A stretch of DNA of 64,000 bases from Gloeotrichia echinulata CP02 (GTDB lineage Bacteria > Cyanobacteriota > Cyanobacteriia > Cyanobacteriales > Nostocaceae): assembly GCA_038087035.1 (NCBI GenBank), contig CP051187.1, positions 1,054,001 through 1,118,000 of the forward strand, given 5' to 3'. Below are positions 9,218 to 17,182 of the stretch, piece after piece. Position 1 is the first letter of the stretch; every line of letters starts with the position of its first letter. The notes beneath the pieces are model-generated. The model saw only the letters and a list, made by a program, of their open reading frames with translations, did not search any database and was not told the origin of the DNA. The translations under genes and the position numbers were made by a program.

Positions 9218-9305
9218 CTAATGAGCAATTAAACCTTTATAAATCTTCCAATAATGCTTGAAACTGCTCAGGTGTAAGCTCAATTTCTCGGAGAATTTCT
9301 CTAAT

Positions 9306-9415
9306 TACTCCCTTCCCGGTCTTTGATTACCTATAATTTCCCTTTTTTCTTTGCGCCTTTGCGCCTTTGCGTGAGCTAAAAATTATTTCGGTAATCTTTC
9401 AGCGGTTCGGGAGTA
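9306..9415. mobile_element. Miniature element with TA target duplication, inside hicA
   Basis: About 108 bp. The ends read TACTCCCttcCCG...GATTACC and, from the other side, TACTCCCgaaCCG...GATTACC, giving about 26 bp of imperfect terminal inverted repeat. Deleting the element with one TA restores the hicA frame (CCGCTAATTAGA = P-L-I-R). TA duplication is the hallmark of IS630/Tc1-mariner type transposition, so I infer mobilisation in trans by such a transposase. Confidence 0.8.
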
Positions 9416-9485
9416 GCGGACGAGCAATATCTCTACCTGGATGATTAGGTACTGTTGTTGTTCTACCATCGGTATGTCTATAAAA

Positions 9486-9612
9486 CAATACAGTTCAGTT
9501 AAGGAAAATTGTCGTAGGGGCACGGCACGAATAAAATTGTCATTAGAAGAAAAAATTTTGGATGCCGTGCCCCTACAGTGTATATCATTCGAGCCTAACT
9601 GAACTGTATTGG
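9486..9612. mobile_element. Miniature element with 9-bp target duplication, inside hicA
   Basis: 127 bp bounded by CAATACAGTTCAGTTAAGG and CCTAACTGAACTGTATTGG. It is flanked on both sides by the direct repeat TCTATAAAA (9477-9485 and 9613-9621). The core is a GC-rich inverted repeat GTAGGGGCACGGCA...TGCCGTGCCCCTAC. Partial copies: left end at 25998-26026, right end at 58954-58974. Confidence 0.9.
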
Positions 9613-9710
9613 TCTATAAAATACATGACTTCCTTTTTGTCGAACAGGCTCAAAGCCAAGACTGAGAAGTACCTTCTCCATCGTTTTCAAGTTGACAATG
9701 GGAAGCCGAC

Positions 9711-9929
9711 TCATACTGCTACCTCAATCTGCTGTAATCCCACGAACTGAGGTAAATCTTCTATTGAATATTGATATTCTTCTAAACACAACTCCAAAAC
9801 TTCTTTAAGATTGACCTGGAGTTCATCTAAAGTAGATCCCTGAGTATGAGCGCCAGGAATTCCGGGGACAATACCCACATATAATTTGGTTTCTGCATCC
9901 CACTCAATATAAGCTGTAAAAGTTTTCAT
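9711..9929 (-). CDS. hicB: HicB-family antitoxin, now without functional toxin
   Basis: 72 residues from MKTFTAYIEWDAET; twelve more codons are open upstream, but this is the family start. The sequence YVGIVPGIPGAHTQGSTLDELQVNLKEVLELCLEE is the classical partial RNase H-like HicB fold. The very short C-terminus has no HTH or RHH domain, typical of small HicB proteins paired with HicA. Its stop overlaps the hicA start by ATGA, so the pair was translationally coupled with the antitoxin first. The partner is broken by two insertions, leaving an orphan antitoxin. Confidence 0.88.
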   Translation of the reverse strand: MKTFTAYIEWDAETKLYVGIVPGIPGAHTQGSTLDELQVNLKEVLELCLEEYQYSIEDLPQFVGLQQIEVAV

Positions 9930-10007
9930 AATTTTATCTTTAAAACTGAACAGTTTAAAACACACAGTATTCTGATCGCTGAAGCAAGATAACTATGATA
10001 TCGCCAA

Positions 10008-10346
10008 TCACGCCACAGCAAAACCTGTATGTTGTCGTATTTTAGGATGACGAAAACCAAGAACTATATCTTGTTTAGGAACTCCGGCTTCTAGTAAATC
10101 AGTGGCGACACCTTCTTCAGTGTCATCGCATTGAATCCATATTTTTTCACCAATTAAACTTAAATGAATCGGTGTAGCATGAAGATATTTATCACCACTC
10201 CAACCGATATCCAAAATTAAGTATTGTCCCCGCTCATCATCAAATAAAACTTGAGAGGAATAACCATCGGGTAGCGCAGTGCGATAATCGGCATGATTTT
10301 GCAGTATGCTTTTAATAATGTCTTGGTATTTTAATCGGGTATCCAT
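10008..10346 (-). CDS. xisI: XisI-family protein (fdxN element excision controlling factor type)
   Basis: 112 residues. It shows the XisI pattern: YQDIIKSILQNHA near the start, VLFDDERGQYLILDIGW, HLSLIGEKIWIQCDDTEEGVATDLLEAGVPKQDIVLGF and the end RQHTGFAVA. In Anabaena, XisH and XisI were described as needed together with the recombinase XisF for developmental excision of the fdxN element. Most copies in cyanobacterial genomes have no element nearby, as here. It overlaps xisH by 16 bp on the same strand, so the two are co-translated. A paralogous pair is at 54295-55034. Confidence 0.9.
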   Translation of the reverse strand: MDTRLKYQDIIKSILQNHADYRTALPDGYSSQVLFDDERGQYLILDIGWSGDKYLHATPIHLSLIGEKIWIQCDDTEEGVATDLLEAGVPKQDIVLGFRHPKIRQHTGFAVA

Positions 10347-10750
10347 TGCACTATCGCCTCACTTTCATCATCAAAGACAATTAGCTTGATAATTTTGTTT
10401 TTAAGTAACATTTGTCCCAATTCTATGGTAAACACGCTGTTAAAGGTTGGTCGAGAAACCGCCAAATAAAGGCTGCGATCGCTCCCCACTTCGTTCAGGA
10501 TTTGGCGATACAGGACATACTGTCCCAATGCTTGCTCCAAATCTTTTACGTCAGACTGTCCTACAAAACTCTTGACTTCCACAACAATTCTTTGGGTTCC
10601 TTTTTCAGCACTGATGAGACGTTCTGCACCCAAGTCCGCAGATAGGCGCTTTTTACCTATTTGCAATGGAAAGGGATCGTGGGTAATTGTCCAGCCATCT
10701 TTCTGTAAGGCAAATTTCACAGTGTTGTGGTAAATATCTTTTGCAGGCAC
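10331..10750 (-). CDS. xisH: XisH-family protein, PD-(D/E)XK-like fold
   Basis: I choose the GTG at 10750 because V-PAKDIYHNTVKFALQKDGW matches the normal MPAKDxYH start; the frame is open to 10789. Length is 139 residues. ADLGAERLISAEKGTQRIVVEVKSF has the spacing of a PD-(D/E)XK nuclease core (Asp ... Glu-x-Lys), followed by the conserved ALGQYVLYRQIL. Described function is in fdxN element excision; the nuclease-like residues suggest DNA cleavage or binding (inference). It forms a two-gene unit with xisI. No recombinase gene of the XisF type is in the window. Confidence 0.88.
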   Translation of the reverse strand: MPAKDIYHNTVKFALQKDGWTITHDPFPLQIGKKRLSADLGAERLISAEKGTQRIVVEVKSFVGQSDVKDLEQALGQYVLYRQILNEVGSDRSLYLAVSRPTFNSVFTIELGQMLLKNKIIKLIVFDDESEAIVQWIPD

Positions 10751-10904
10751 AGTAAAATCCAACCACATGAGAATTGCAAGGGGATTCATCTATTCTGACT
10801 GTTTTTTAGCACGGATGAGCGATCGCCCCATCACATCACCTCACAACTAAATCTATGACACAATAAACCTATTGTCCCACAAGCAATGTCATCGGCTACC
10901 ACCT

Positions 10905-11474
10905 ATGGTTTCTACCATCAAGCGTCGCTACACATTAGACGAATATCGCGCCATCGAACAAAAAGCAGAAGCACGCAGCGAATATCGAGATGGAGAAATT
11001 GTACCCATGTCAGGAGGAACACTCAAACACAGTCGCATCGGTCGGAATATTTTAACCTATCTTACCTCTGCGCTACGCGATACTCAATTTGAGCCAATTA
11101 ACAGCGATTTACGGCTGTGGATTCCCGAACATCAGCGCGGAGTTTATCCAGACGTGATGGTTTTTGACGGTGAACCGCAACTGAATGGGGAACGATTCGA
11201 TGAAGTCTTAAATCCTACACTAATTGTTGAAGTTTTATCACCTTCCACCGCCGATTATGACCGACAAAGTAAATTTCGCATGTATCGCTCAATTAAAAGT
11301 TTTAGCGAATATTTATTAGTCGAACAAGATGAACCTTTTATAGAAAAATATAGCAAACAAGCGCAAGGTTGGTTGCTCAGTGAATTTAACAACTTGCAGC
11401 AATCTATTACCCTACAATCAGTTGGGATAGAATTACCAATAACAGAAATTTATCGCGGCGTTGTTTTTGAGTAA
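10905..11474 (+). CDS. Uma2-family (DUF820) putative nuclease
   Basis: 189 residues from ATG 10905 (MVSTIKRRYTLDEYRAIEQK); an upstream TTG at 10872 would add 11 residues but has no support. The family landmarks are all present: SEYRDGEIVPMSGG (substrate-side Glu), LRLWIPEHQRGVYPDVMVF (PD motif), PTLIVEVLSPSTADYDRQSKFRMYRSI (EVLSPST, the catalytic Glu and helix) and LLVEQDEPFIEKY. It is a full-length member. It is divergent from xisH, with about 150 bp between them that contain a GCGATCGC site. Confidence 0.9.
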   Translation: MVSTIKRRYTLDEYRAIEQKAEARSEYRDGEIVPMSGGTLKHSRIGRNILTYLTSALRDTQFEPINSDLRLWIPEHQRGVYPDVMVFDGEPQLNGERFDEVLNPTLIVEVLSPSTADYDRQSKFRMYRSIKSFSEYLLVEQDEPFIEKYSKQAQGWLLSEFNNLQQSITLQSVGIELPITEIYRGVVFE

Positions 11475-11523
11475 TGCAGTTTTCAGGTAAATAGACCCAA
11501 CAAAAACCCGGAAATATTTCGAT

Positions 11524-13038
11524 TCAACGCAAACAACGTATCGCGACTAACAAACCCCTCGCCTTATTCAAAGTCTCCTCATATTCCTTCTCAGGGTCAG
11601 AATCAGCCACCAAACCGGCGCCCGCTTGCACAGTTACCGTATTATCACGCAATACCATTGTCCGAATTGCTATCGCAGTATTCAATTGCCCTTCAAAATC
11701 GTAATATCCATACACACCAGAATACACACCACGGCGGCTAGGCTCTAATTCATTGATAATTTCCATTGCTCTAATTTTGGGTGCGCCACTGACTGTACCG
11801 GCGGGGAAGGAAGCTTTGAGTAAATCCCATGCGGTTTTATCTGCTGCTAATTTACCGACGACATTACTGACAATATGCATCACATGGGAGTAGCGTTCCA
11901 CTACCATTAATTCATCAACTTTGACGCTACCACTTTCACAAACGCGCCCCAAATCATTGCGCCCTAAATCAACCAGCATGACGTGTTCAGCGATTTCTTT
12001 GGGGTCTTGGAGTAAATCCGCTGCTAAGGCTGTATCTTCAATGCTTGTTTTTCCCCGTGGACGTGTCCCCGCTATCGGGCGAACTGTGGCGATTATCTCA
12101 CCATCTGCATCCCGTTCGGCTTTCACCATGACTTCAGGACTCGAACCGATGATTTGCCAATCGAGTAAGTTAAAGAACGCCATGTAAGGCGATGGATTAA
12201 TCTGGCGCAGGGAACGGTAAAGGGCGAAGGGGTCGCCTGTGTATTCTGTTGATAGACGCTGGGAAATGACTACTTGAAAGATATCCCCAGCTTTGATATA
12301 ATCTTTTGCCTTTTGGACACTGGCGCAGAATTCTGGGCGGGTGAAGTTGCTGGTGTATTCCGCCGTTGTGGAGGGAGAAACTGCAGATGGGGGCGTCCAT
12401 GACAATCTGGTTTTTTCGGGCGACAGGGGTAGAGATAGCTTGTCTACCATTTGAGAGACGCGATCGCCTGCTTGTTGATAAGCTACCTGTAAATCAACAT
12501 TCTCTTCACGTAAATCAGCATAGGCGATCGCCCAAATTTTCCGCTTTACCTGGTCAAAAATCAACAGGTGGTCTACCTGCATCCACAATCCATCCGGGAT
12601 ATTACGCTCATCAGGTGGATGAACTGGCACTCGTGGTTCAATCCAGCGAATCAACTCATAGCCCCAAAACCCAAATAAACCGCCGATTCCTGGCGGTAAT
12701 TGGGGTAACTTCACTGGGCGATAAGGTGCGACACATTGGGCTAAGGCTGTAAATGGGTCGCCTGCAAACACCACCTGGGAACCGTTGCGCTGTTTCTGGG
12801 TTGTACTATTTCCCCTTGCTTCCAACACCCACAGCGGATCGCAACCAACAAAACTATAACGTCCCAGTTTTTCCCCACCTTCCACCGATTCCAATAAAAA
12901 GCTATAAGGCTGACCAGCACAAACTTTATACCAAGCTGATACAGGCGTATCCAAGTCTGCGATCAATTCTTGATACACCGGTACAAAATTACCTTGCAAC
13001 GCTAACTCTTTAAATTCTTCAAAATTGGGAAATATCAT
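11524..13038 (-). CDS. trpE: Anthranilate synthase component I
   Basis: 504 residues from ATG 13038 (an in-frame GTG lies two codons upstream). TrpE converts chorismate plus glutamine-derived ammonia to anthranilate, the first step of tryptophan synthesis. The N-terminal part has the Trp feedback region with LLESVEGGEKLGRYSFVG. The chorismate-binding domain (about 230-500) includes GDIFQVVISQRL, SPSPYMAF-like INPSPYMAFF, PIAGTRPRG, HVMLVDLGRNDLGRV, SFPAGTVSGAPK and QAGAGLVADSDPEKEYEET. The partner glutaminase gene is not adjacent. The next upstream gene on the same strand is psaD; I recall this order from other Nostocales. No trp leader peptide is visible. Confidence 0.96.
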   Translation of the reverse strand: MIFPNFEEFKELALQGNFVPVYQELIADLDTPVSAWYKVCAGQPYSFLLESVEGGEKLGRYSFVGCDPLWVLEARGNSTTQKQRNGSQVVFAGDPFTALAQCVAPYRPVKLPQLPPGIGGLFGFWGYELIRWIEPRVPVHPPDERNIPDGLWMQVDHLLIFDQVKRKIWAIAYADLREENVDLQVAYQQAGDRVSQMVDKLSLPLSPEKTRLSWTPPSAVSPSTTAEYTSNFTRPEFCASVQKAKDYIKAGDIFQVVISQRLSTEYTGDPFALYRSLRQINPSPYMAFFNLLDWQIIGSSPEVMVKAERDADGEIIATVRPIAGTRPRGKTSIEDTALAADLLQDPKEIAEHVMLVDLGRNDLGRVCESGSVKVDELMVVERYSHVMHIVSNVVGKLAADKTAWDLLKASFPAGTVSGAPKIRAMEIINELEPSRRGVYSGVYGYYDFEGQLNTAIAIRTMVLRDNTVTVQAGAGLVADSDPEKEYEETLNKARGLLVAIRCLR

Positions 13039-13056
13039 AGACACCTGAAGGCTTAA

Positions 13057-13131
13057 GGGTTAGGGATTAGGGATTAGGGATTAGGGATTAGGGATTAGGG
13101 ATTAGGGATTAGGGATTAGGGATTAGGGATT
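13057..13131. repeat. 7-bp tandem repeat (GGGATTA), about 10 copies
   Basis: A heptanucleotide short tandem repeat between psaD and trpE, in the untranslated region before trpE. The same unit appears at 19138-19160. Confidence 0.95.
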
Positions 13132-13176
13132 GAGAATTGTATCCAGTCCCCAGTCCCCAATCCCCATTACCTAGAC

Positions 13177-13596
13177 CTATGCGTCGTGGGTAGCTTTACC
13201 ACTGAACTTGAGTTCTGATGCATTGGGATTTTGTCCAATTCGGCGTGGTACATAACGTACTTTCTCACGACCTGCGTTCACTTTTTCAGGGAAGACGCCA
13301 TCAGCTGGGTGAATTAAAGTAGTTTCGCCGCTGGGCAAAATCCGGTAAATTTTGTAGTCTGTAATTTTAAATTTCCGGAGTTGAGCTCCCAACGCGATAC
13401 CATATTCTTTCCGAGCTATGTACAGCAGGTTTTCGCCTTGGAGCATGGTAGCAGCGCCACCTGTAGGCAATTCAAATACCTGCTGCTTAGGGCTAGTCCA
13501 GGTAATAGCGTACTTTTCTTCCACTTCTGCTTTTGTCAGCAAGCCACCAGTGCTGCCAGCAAATAACGGGGTTTTTCCAGAAAGTGTTTCTGCCAT
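13177..13596 (-). CDS. psaD: Photosystem I subunit II (PsaD)
   Basis: 139 residues from ATG 13596 (MAETLSGKTPLFAGSTGG); six further codons upstream are open but not part of the family. PsaD sits on the stromal/cytoplasmic face of photosystem I and forms the ferredoxin docking site. Diagnostic segments: LLTKAEVEEKYAITWTSPKQ, ELPTGGAATM, NLLYIARKEYGIALGAQLR, KITDYKIYRI, FPEKVNAGREKVRYVPRRIG and NPNASELKFSGK. The basic segment GREKVRYVPRR is the ferredoxin contact. Full length, no anomalies. A candidate promoter is given separately; a giant 7-bp repeat starts just upstream of it. Confidence 0.98.
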   Translation of the reverse strand: MAETLSGKTPLFAGSTGGLLTKAEVEEKYAITWTSPKQQVFELPTGGAATMLQGENLLYIARKEYGIALGAQLRKFKITDYKIYRILPSGETTLIHPADGVFPEKVNAGREKVRYVPRRIGQNPNASELKFSGKATHDA

Positions 13597-13646
13597 AAAA
13601 AAGTAGTCTCTCAACGTTTTTAGGGCATCCTAACACCGCAGACAGC

Positions 13647-13676
13647 ATAATATTGCGATCGCGTTATAGTCTGTAA
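13647..13676 (-). promoter_or_regulatory. Candidate psaD promoter
   Basis: On the minus strand TTACAG, an 18-bp spacer that contains GCGATCGC, then TATTAT, about 50 bp before the psaD ATG. It fits a sigma-70 type promoter. Ten bp further upstream the 7-bp repeat array begins, so no other upstream element fits between them. Confidence 0.4.
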
Positions 13677-13685
13677 CAGTTTTTA

Positions 13686-14222
13686 GTCAAGGGTCAAGGG
13701 TCAAGGGTCAAGGGTCAAGGGTCAAGGGTCAAGGGTCAAGGGTCAAGGGTCAAGGGTCAAGGGTCAAGGGTCAAGGGTCAAGGGTCAAGGGTCAAGGGTC
13801 AAGGGTCAAGGGTCAAGGGTCAAGGGTCAAGGGTCAAGGGTCAAGGGTCAAGGGTCAAGGGTCAAGGGTCAAGGGTCAAGGGTCAAGGGTCAAGGGTCAA
13901 GGGTCAAGGGTCAAGGGTCAAGGGTCAAGGGTCAAGGGTCAAGGGTCAAGGGTCAAGGGTCAAGGGTCAAGGGTCAAGGGTCAAGGGTCAAGGGTCAAGG
14001 GTCAAGGGTCAAGGGTCAAGGGTCAAGGGTCAAGGGTCAAGGGTCAAGGGTCAAGGGTCAAGGGTCAAGGGTCAAGGGTCAAGGGTCAAGGGTCAAGGGT
14101 CAAGGGTCAAGGGTCAAGGGTCAAGGGTCAAGGGTCAAGGGTCAAGGGTCAAGGGTCAAGGGTCAAGGGTCAAGGGTCAAGGGTCAAGGGTCAAGGGTCA
14201 AGGGTCAAGGGTCAAGGGTCAA
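13686..14222. repeat. 7-bp tandem repeat (GTCAAGG), about 76 copies
   Basis: 537 bp of uninterrupted, nearly perfect heptanucleotide repeat. It fills the space between psaD and the stop codon side of the histidine kinase gene at 14247. Short tandemly repeated heptamers are known from heterocystous cyanobacteria, but arrays of this length are unusual. On the minus strand it reads CCTTGAC, a unit that itself contains TTGAC, a -35-like pentamer. Confidence 0.97.
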
Positions 14223-14246
14223 TCGGTAATCCCCATGCCCTATTTC

Positions 14247-16256
14247 CTATTTCCTCTTGACTTTTGACCGCTTTTCCTCTTGGGTAGCCTGAACAATGGG
14301 AATGGTAAAATGAAACTGACTGCCCTGGTCTTTGCCAGCTGATTCTGCCCAAATTTCACCCCCCCAGCCGTTGACAATTTGCCGACAAATTGCTAGTCCT
14401 AGTCCAGTGCCACTTGTAGTCCGTCGCAAGGCGCCTTCTTCTTGGTAGAAGCGGTCAAAAACGACTTCTAGGCGATTGGTTTCTATACCCCGTCCAGTGT
14501 CCGCTACTGTCACCTCGACCATCTGATTGCCGTTATGAGTGGCTTTAATCGCAATTTCGCCTTGTGGGGGCGTAAATTTGCAAGCGTTATCTATCAGTTT
14601 TGCTAATACTTCCACCAGCCAATCACCGTCAGCTCTGATCAAAGGGAGATTATCGGCAATTTGAGTCTTGATTTGCGGGGGCTGTTCGGTTCCAGAACGG
14701 GTGCGAATGCGGCTGAGTGATAGATCCACACATTCTTTTAAGGCGAGGGATTCTGGATGCCATTCTACCCGTCCGCTTTCTAGGTTGGAAAGTGTGAGGA
14801 AATCTTGTACCAGTTTTCGCATCCGTTCTGAGTCGGAAAGGGCGGTGTTGAGCATGATTTGCTGCAACTCTAGGGGCATATCTGGTTCGCTGGCGAGGCT
14901 TTCTAGGCACACTTGAATGGTGGATAATGGGGTGCGGAGTTCGTGTCCAGTGATGGCTATAAGGTTGCTGCGGGTGCGGTCAAGGGCTTCTAGTTGTTGG
15001 TTAAGTTCTTCTAAGTTGGCGTAAGCTTCGGCTTGAATTAACGCGGCTCCGACTTGGGTGGCGATCGCTTTTACCAAGTCTAATTCCCCTAGTTGGCACT
15101 CATGGGGTGGTAGGCTGCAATAGTGTAACTCGACTATGCCCAACAATCGACCCTGATATAACACTGGTTCGATTACCCAAGACCGAATGACAAACTTGCT
15201 GGCGATCGCCGTTAGTGCTGGTGAACTGGTAACGCGATAGTCAATCAGGGTGTTGCTAATACAGATCCCCTCTTGTTGTTCCACAACTTCCTGAAATAGA
15301 GGATTATTTGCTAATTGCCAAGTTTGCCCACAAATAGATACTATACCCGGCATCAAGAATTCGTGTTCAATGATTGCTTTAGCTTCGGTTGCGTGAGCGC
15401 GGTAAATTAAACAACGACCTGCTCCCATGTGTTGTCCCAATTCTTGGGCTGCTACCTCTAGCACTTCATGCGGATCGAGCGATCGCCGAATGGCGGTGCT
15501 AATCGAGTTAATTAACCTTTCTTTACGTGCTTGGGCGGTAATTGAACGGTAAGCTTTGTGTAATTTGTACTGACTAGCTTGCAGGTAAGTGACTAAACGT
15601 TGCACGAAGGGGTCAGTATCGATATCACAAGCATATTCGCTGATTTGGGCTACGCCTGAGTTGCTTCTGGGTTCACCGATACCAAATCTCTGGCGGGCTT
15701 GTGCAATTTTGCCAGCCAGAGATGGTCTATAAACTAAAATCCTGTTTAATAGTAATTCTGCCGCTTTGAGGCTAACCCCCCGCTCCGAAGTCCAAATTCC
15801 TTCAAACCTTCGTGCTGTGTCCATGTCTAAACTAGGACTTAGCTCCGGTACTTGCTGATTTTTCGCTATCGAGCCTAGGCTTTCTCGACATACCAGACAA
15901 GTAGCATAATTATCAGCAATTACCACCAAATGCCACTCTTGACTTAGGGCATCCTCTGGCTCAAAAGCTACTTTTTCATAGTGTCCCGAGCTATTCCTAA
16001 AATCTGTTTCTGGTGCCGATAACACGTATATTTGATTACTTCGTACTGCCAGCCTTTGGTATCGATGAGCTTCTTGACGGTAAAAACGCTCACGTTGGAA
16101 GCTAGCAATCACCAGGGGCTGCTCCAAAGTCGCCGCCAAAACCTGATCTTCCATCGCATGGGAAAGGGCGGTTAGTGAGGCCTTGAAATATAGTTGAGGC
16201 CGCAGATAGGGTAGGGACTGTAGCAGATCACTCAGCACGGAAATCGGAATGCTCAT
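14247..16256 (-). CDS. Sensor histidine kinase with DICT and GAF domains
   Basis: 669 residues, no membrane segment. Residues about 20-190 match a DICT sensory domain (LYFKASLTALSHAMED, FQRERFYRQEAHRYQRLA, HLVVIADNYATCLVCRE). Residues about 245-400 form a GAF domain. The kinase core follows: H-box ITGHELRTPLS with His near 437, N-box IDNACKFTPP, G1 VADTGRGIE, F-box FDRFYQ and G2 GTGLGLAIC. No receiver domain is attached and no response regulator gene is adjacent. Family knowledge: DICT domains are found with kinases and transcription regulators linked to light or redox responses; the ligand here is unknown. It reads in the same direction as psaD but is separated from it by the long repeat. 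Confidence 0.92.
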   Translation of the reverse strand: MSIPISVLSDLLQSLPYLRPQLYFKASLTALSHAMEDQVLAATLEQPLVIASFQRERFYRQEAHRYQRLAVRSNQIYVLSAPETDFRNSSGHYEKVAFEPEDALSQEWHLVVIADNYATCLVCRESLGSIAKNQQVPELSPSLDMDTARRFEGIWTSERGVSLKAAELLLNRILVYRPSLAGKIAQARQRFGIGEPRSNSGVAQISEYACDIDTDPFVQRLVTYLQASQYKLHKAYRSITAQARKERLINSISTAIRRSLDPHEVLEVAAQELGQHMGAGRCLIYRAHATEAKAIIEHEFLMPGIVSICGQTWQLANNPLFQEVVEQQEGICISNTLIDYRVTSSPALTAIASKFVIRSWVIEPVLYQGRLLGIVELHYCSLPPHECQLGELDLVKAIATQVGAALIQAEAYANLEELNQQLEALDRTRSNLIAITGHELRTPLSTIQVCLESLASEPDMPLELQQIMLNTALSDSERMRKLVQDFLTLSNLESGRVEWHPESLALKECVDLSLSRIRTRSGTEQPPQIKTQIADNLPLIRADGDWLVEVLAKLIDNACKFTPPQGEIAIKATHNGNQMVEVTVADTGRGIETNRLEVVFDRFYQEEGALRRTTSGTGLGLAICRQIVNGWGGEIWAESAGKDQGSQFHFTIPIVQATQEEKRSKVKRK

Positions 16257-16628
16257 GAATATGGTTAAAGAGCCAAAATATCGACAAGATCCACGTCACA
16301 GTTGCATTGTACAAATTAAGTCGCTCGCCGCAAATAAAGTGTACTGCTCAGAGTCGTCATTTATCCTTTGTCATTGATTATTGGTAAGGATTTCCAGCTT
16401 ATTTACGTTTCGTAACATAACTGGCAAAGTTGCCCAGTTCTTTAGGGTAGGGTGCGTCAGTACCAATAATTTCTGGCGATGTCAACCAATTTTGGATTTT
16501 AGCAGGACTTACGCACTAGGCTATTTGTGGATATCGGCCAAGTGGGCATAGGGCATTGGTTAATTTTTCCTACCCGGCGCCTGTCGCCCCATGTCCAACC
16601 CAAACCCTTGATGCGCAGCCAAAGGAGC
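16257..16628. other. Intergenic region with a diverged family D repeat
   Basis: At 16317-16427 lies a diverged family D-like element (TCGCTCGCCGCAAATAAAG..., TCATTTATCCTTTGTCATTG). At 16445-16460 is an arm TAGGGTGCGTCAG, and at 16505-16600 a segment similar to 42613-42700 (CTATTTGTGG, GGGCATAGGGCAT). No gene seen. Confidence 0.5.
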
Positions 16629-16790
16629 GATCGCAGTAATCAACCTAATTCAGGTTACAACGGCATATTTGTGCTGTTTGGTCAGTACTTCGACCACGGT
16701 CTCGATTTCATTGAAAAAGGCGGCAATATCGGTGCTGATGGACAGAGAGCGAGGATAGTAATCCCCCTGGGGGATTTGGCAACGACATTT
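16629..16790 (+). pseudogene. Fragment of an animal-type haem peroxidase gene
   Basis: About 50 codons read NSGYNGIFVLFGQYFDHGLDF followed by IEKGGNIGADGQRARIVIPL. This is the conserved segment around the distal haem His of the animal haem peroxidase superfamily (FGQFFDHGLDF in cyanobacterial members). There is no start and nothing recognisable on either side, so this is a relic. Such genes are large (over 600 codons), so more than 90 per cent is gone. Confidence 0.7.
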
Positions 16791-16864
16791 TCATCCTGGG
16801 TATGATAAAACTTTAAACAAAATATAGTCTAGCATAGTCAGATATAGTCTAAAAGACAGTCCTA

Positions 16865-16996
16865 ATGAAATTATCTGATTATGCTAAAACCTTGGGGATT
16901 TCGTACCTTACCGCTTGGCGACATGACAAAGCAGGTAAAATACCATATCCAACAGAGCAACTTCCCACGGGTACGGTAATTGTTGATTACGACCCA
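16865..16996 (+). pseudogene. Remnant of an IS607-type serine recombinase (tnpA)
   Basis: MKLSDYAKTLGISYLTAWRH, then DKAGKIPYPTEQLPTGTVIVDYDP, is the MerR-like DNA-binding N-terminus of IS607-family TnpA. After about 43 codons it breaks into low-complexity sequence made of GGGAGGCA-like repeats. No catalytic serine domain and no tnpB are nearby. The frame stays open to 17251 only because of the repeat, so the longer ORF should not be annotated. Confidence 0.7.
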
Positions 16997-17182
16997 ATAC
17001 TGCGTAGGATTTGCAGGGGAGGCATGGGAGGCAGGGGAAGCAGGGGAGGCAAAACTCAACGCCAGCCTCCATTTCTCCCCCTGCTCCAAGAGCTTGCCTC
17101 AACCAAGAAATTTGTTAACCGAGCAGTATTGGATTACGACCCGAAAAAGATATCAGGGCAAAGCGCAAAACCGAAAAAATTG

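Larger units (their letters stand above)
9237..9714 (-). pseudogene. hicA: hicA toxin gene interrupted by two miniature elements
   Basis: Removing 9306-9415 (less one TA) and 9486-9621 (the element plus one copy of its 9-bp duplication) gives one continuous frame: MSRLPIVNLKTMEKVLLSL, then FEPVRQKGSHVFYRHTDGR, TTTVPNHPGRDIARPLIRE and ILREIELTPEQF, ending ALLEDL. This is a normal HicA (about 75 aa), with the dsRBD-like fold and the active-site His in GSHVFY. HicA is an mRNA interferase neutralised by HicB. The start (9714) overlaps the hicB stop (ATGA). The toxin is inactive as it stands, because both insertions bring stops or frame changes. Confidence 0.85.
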
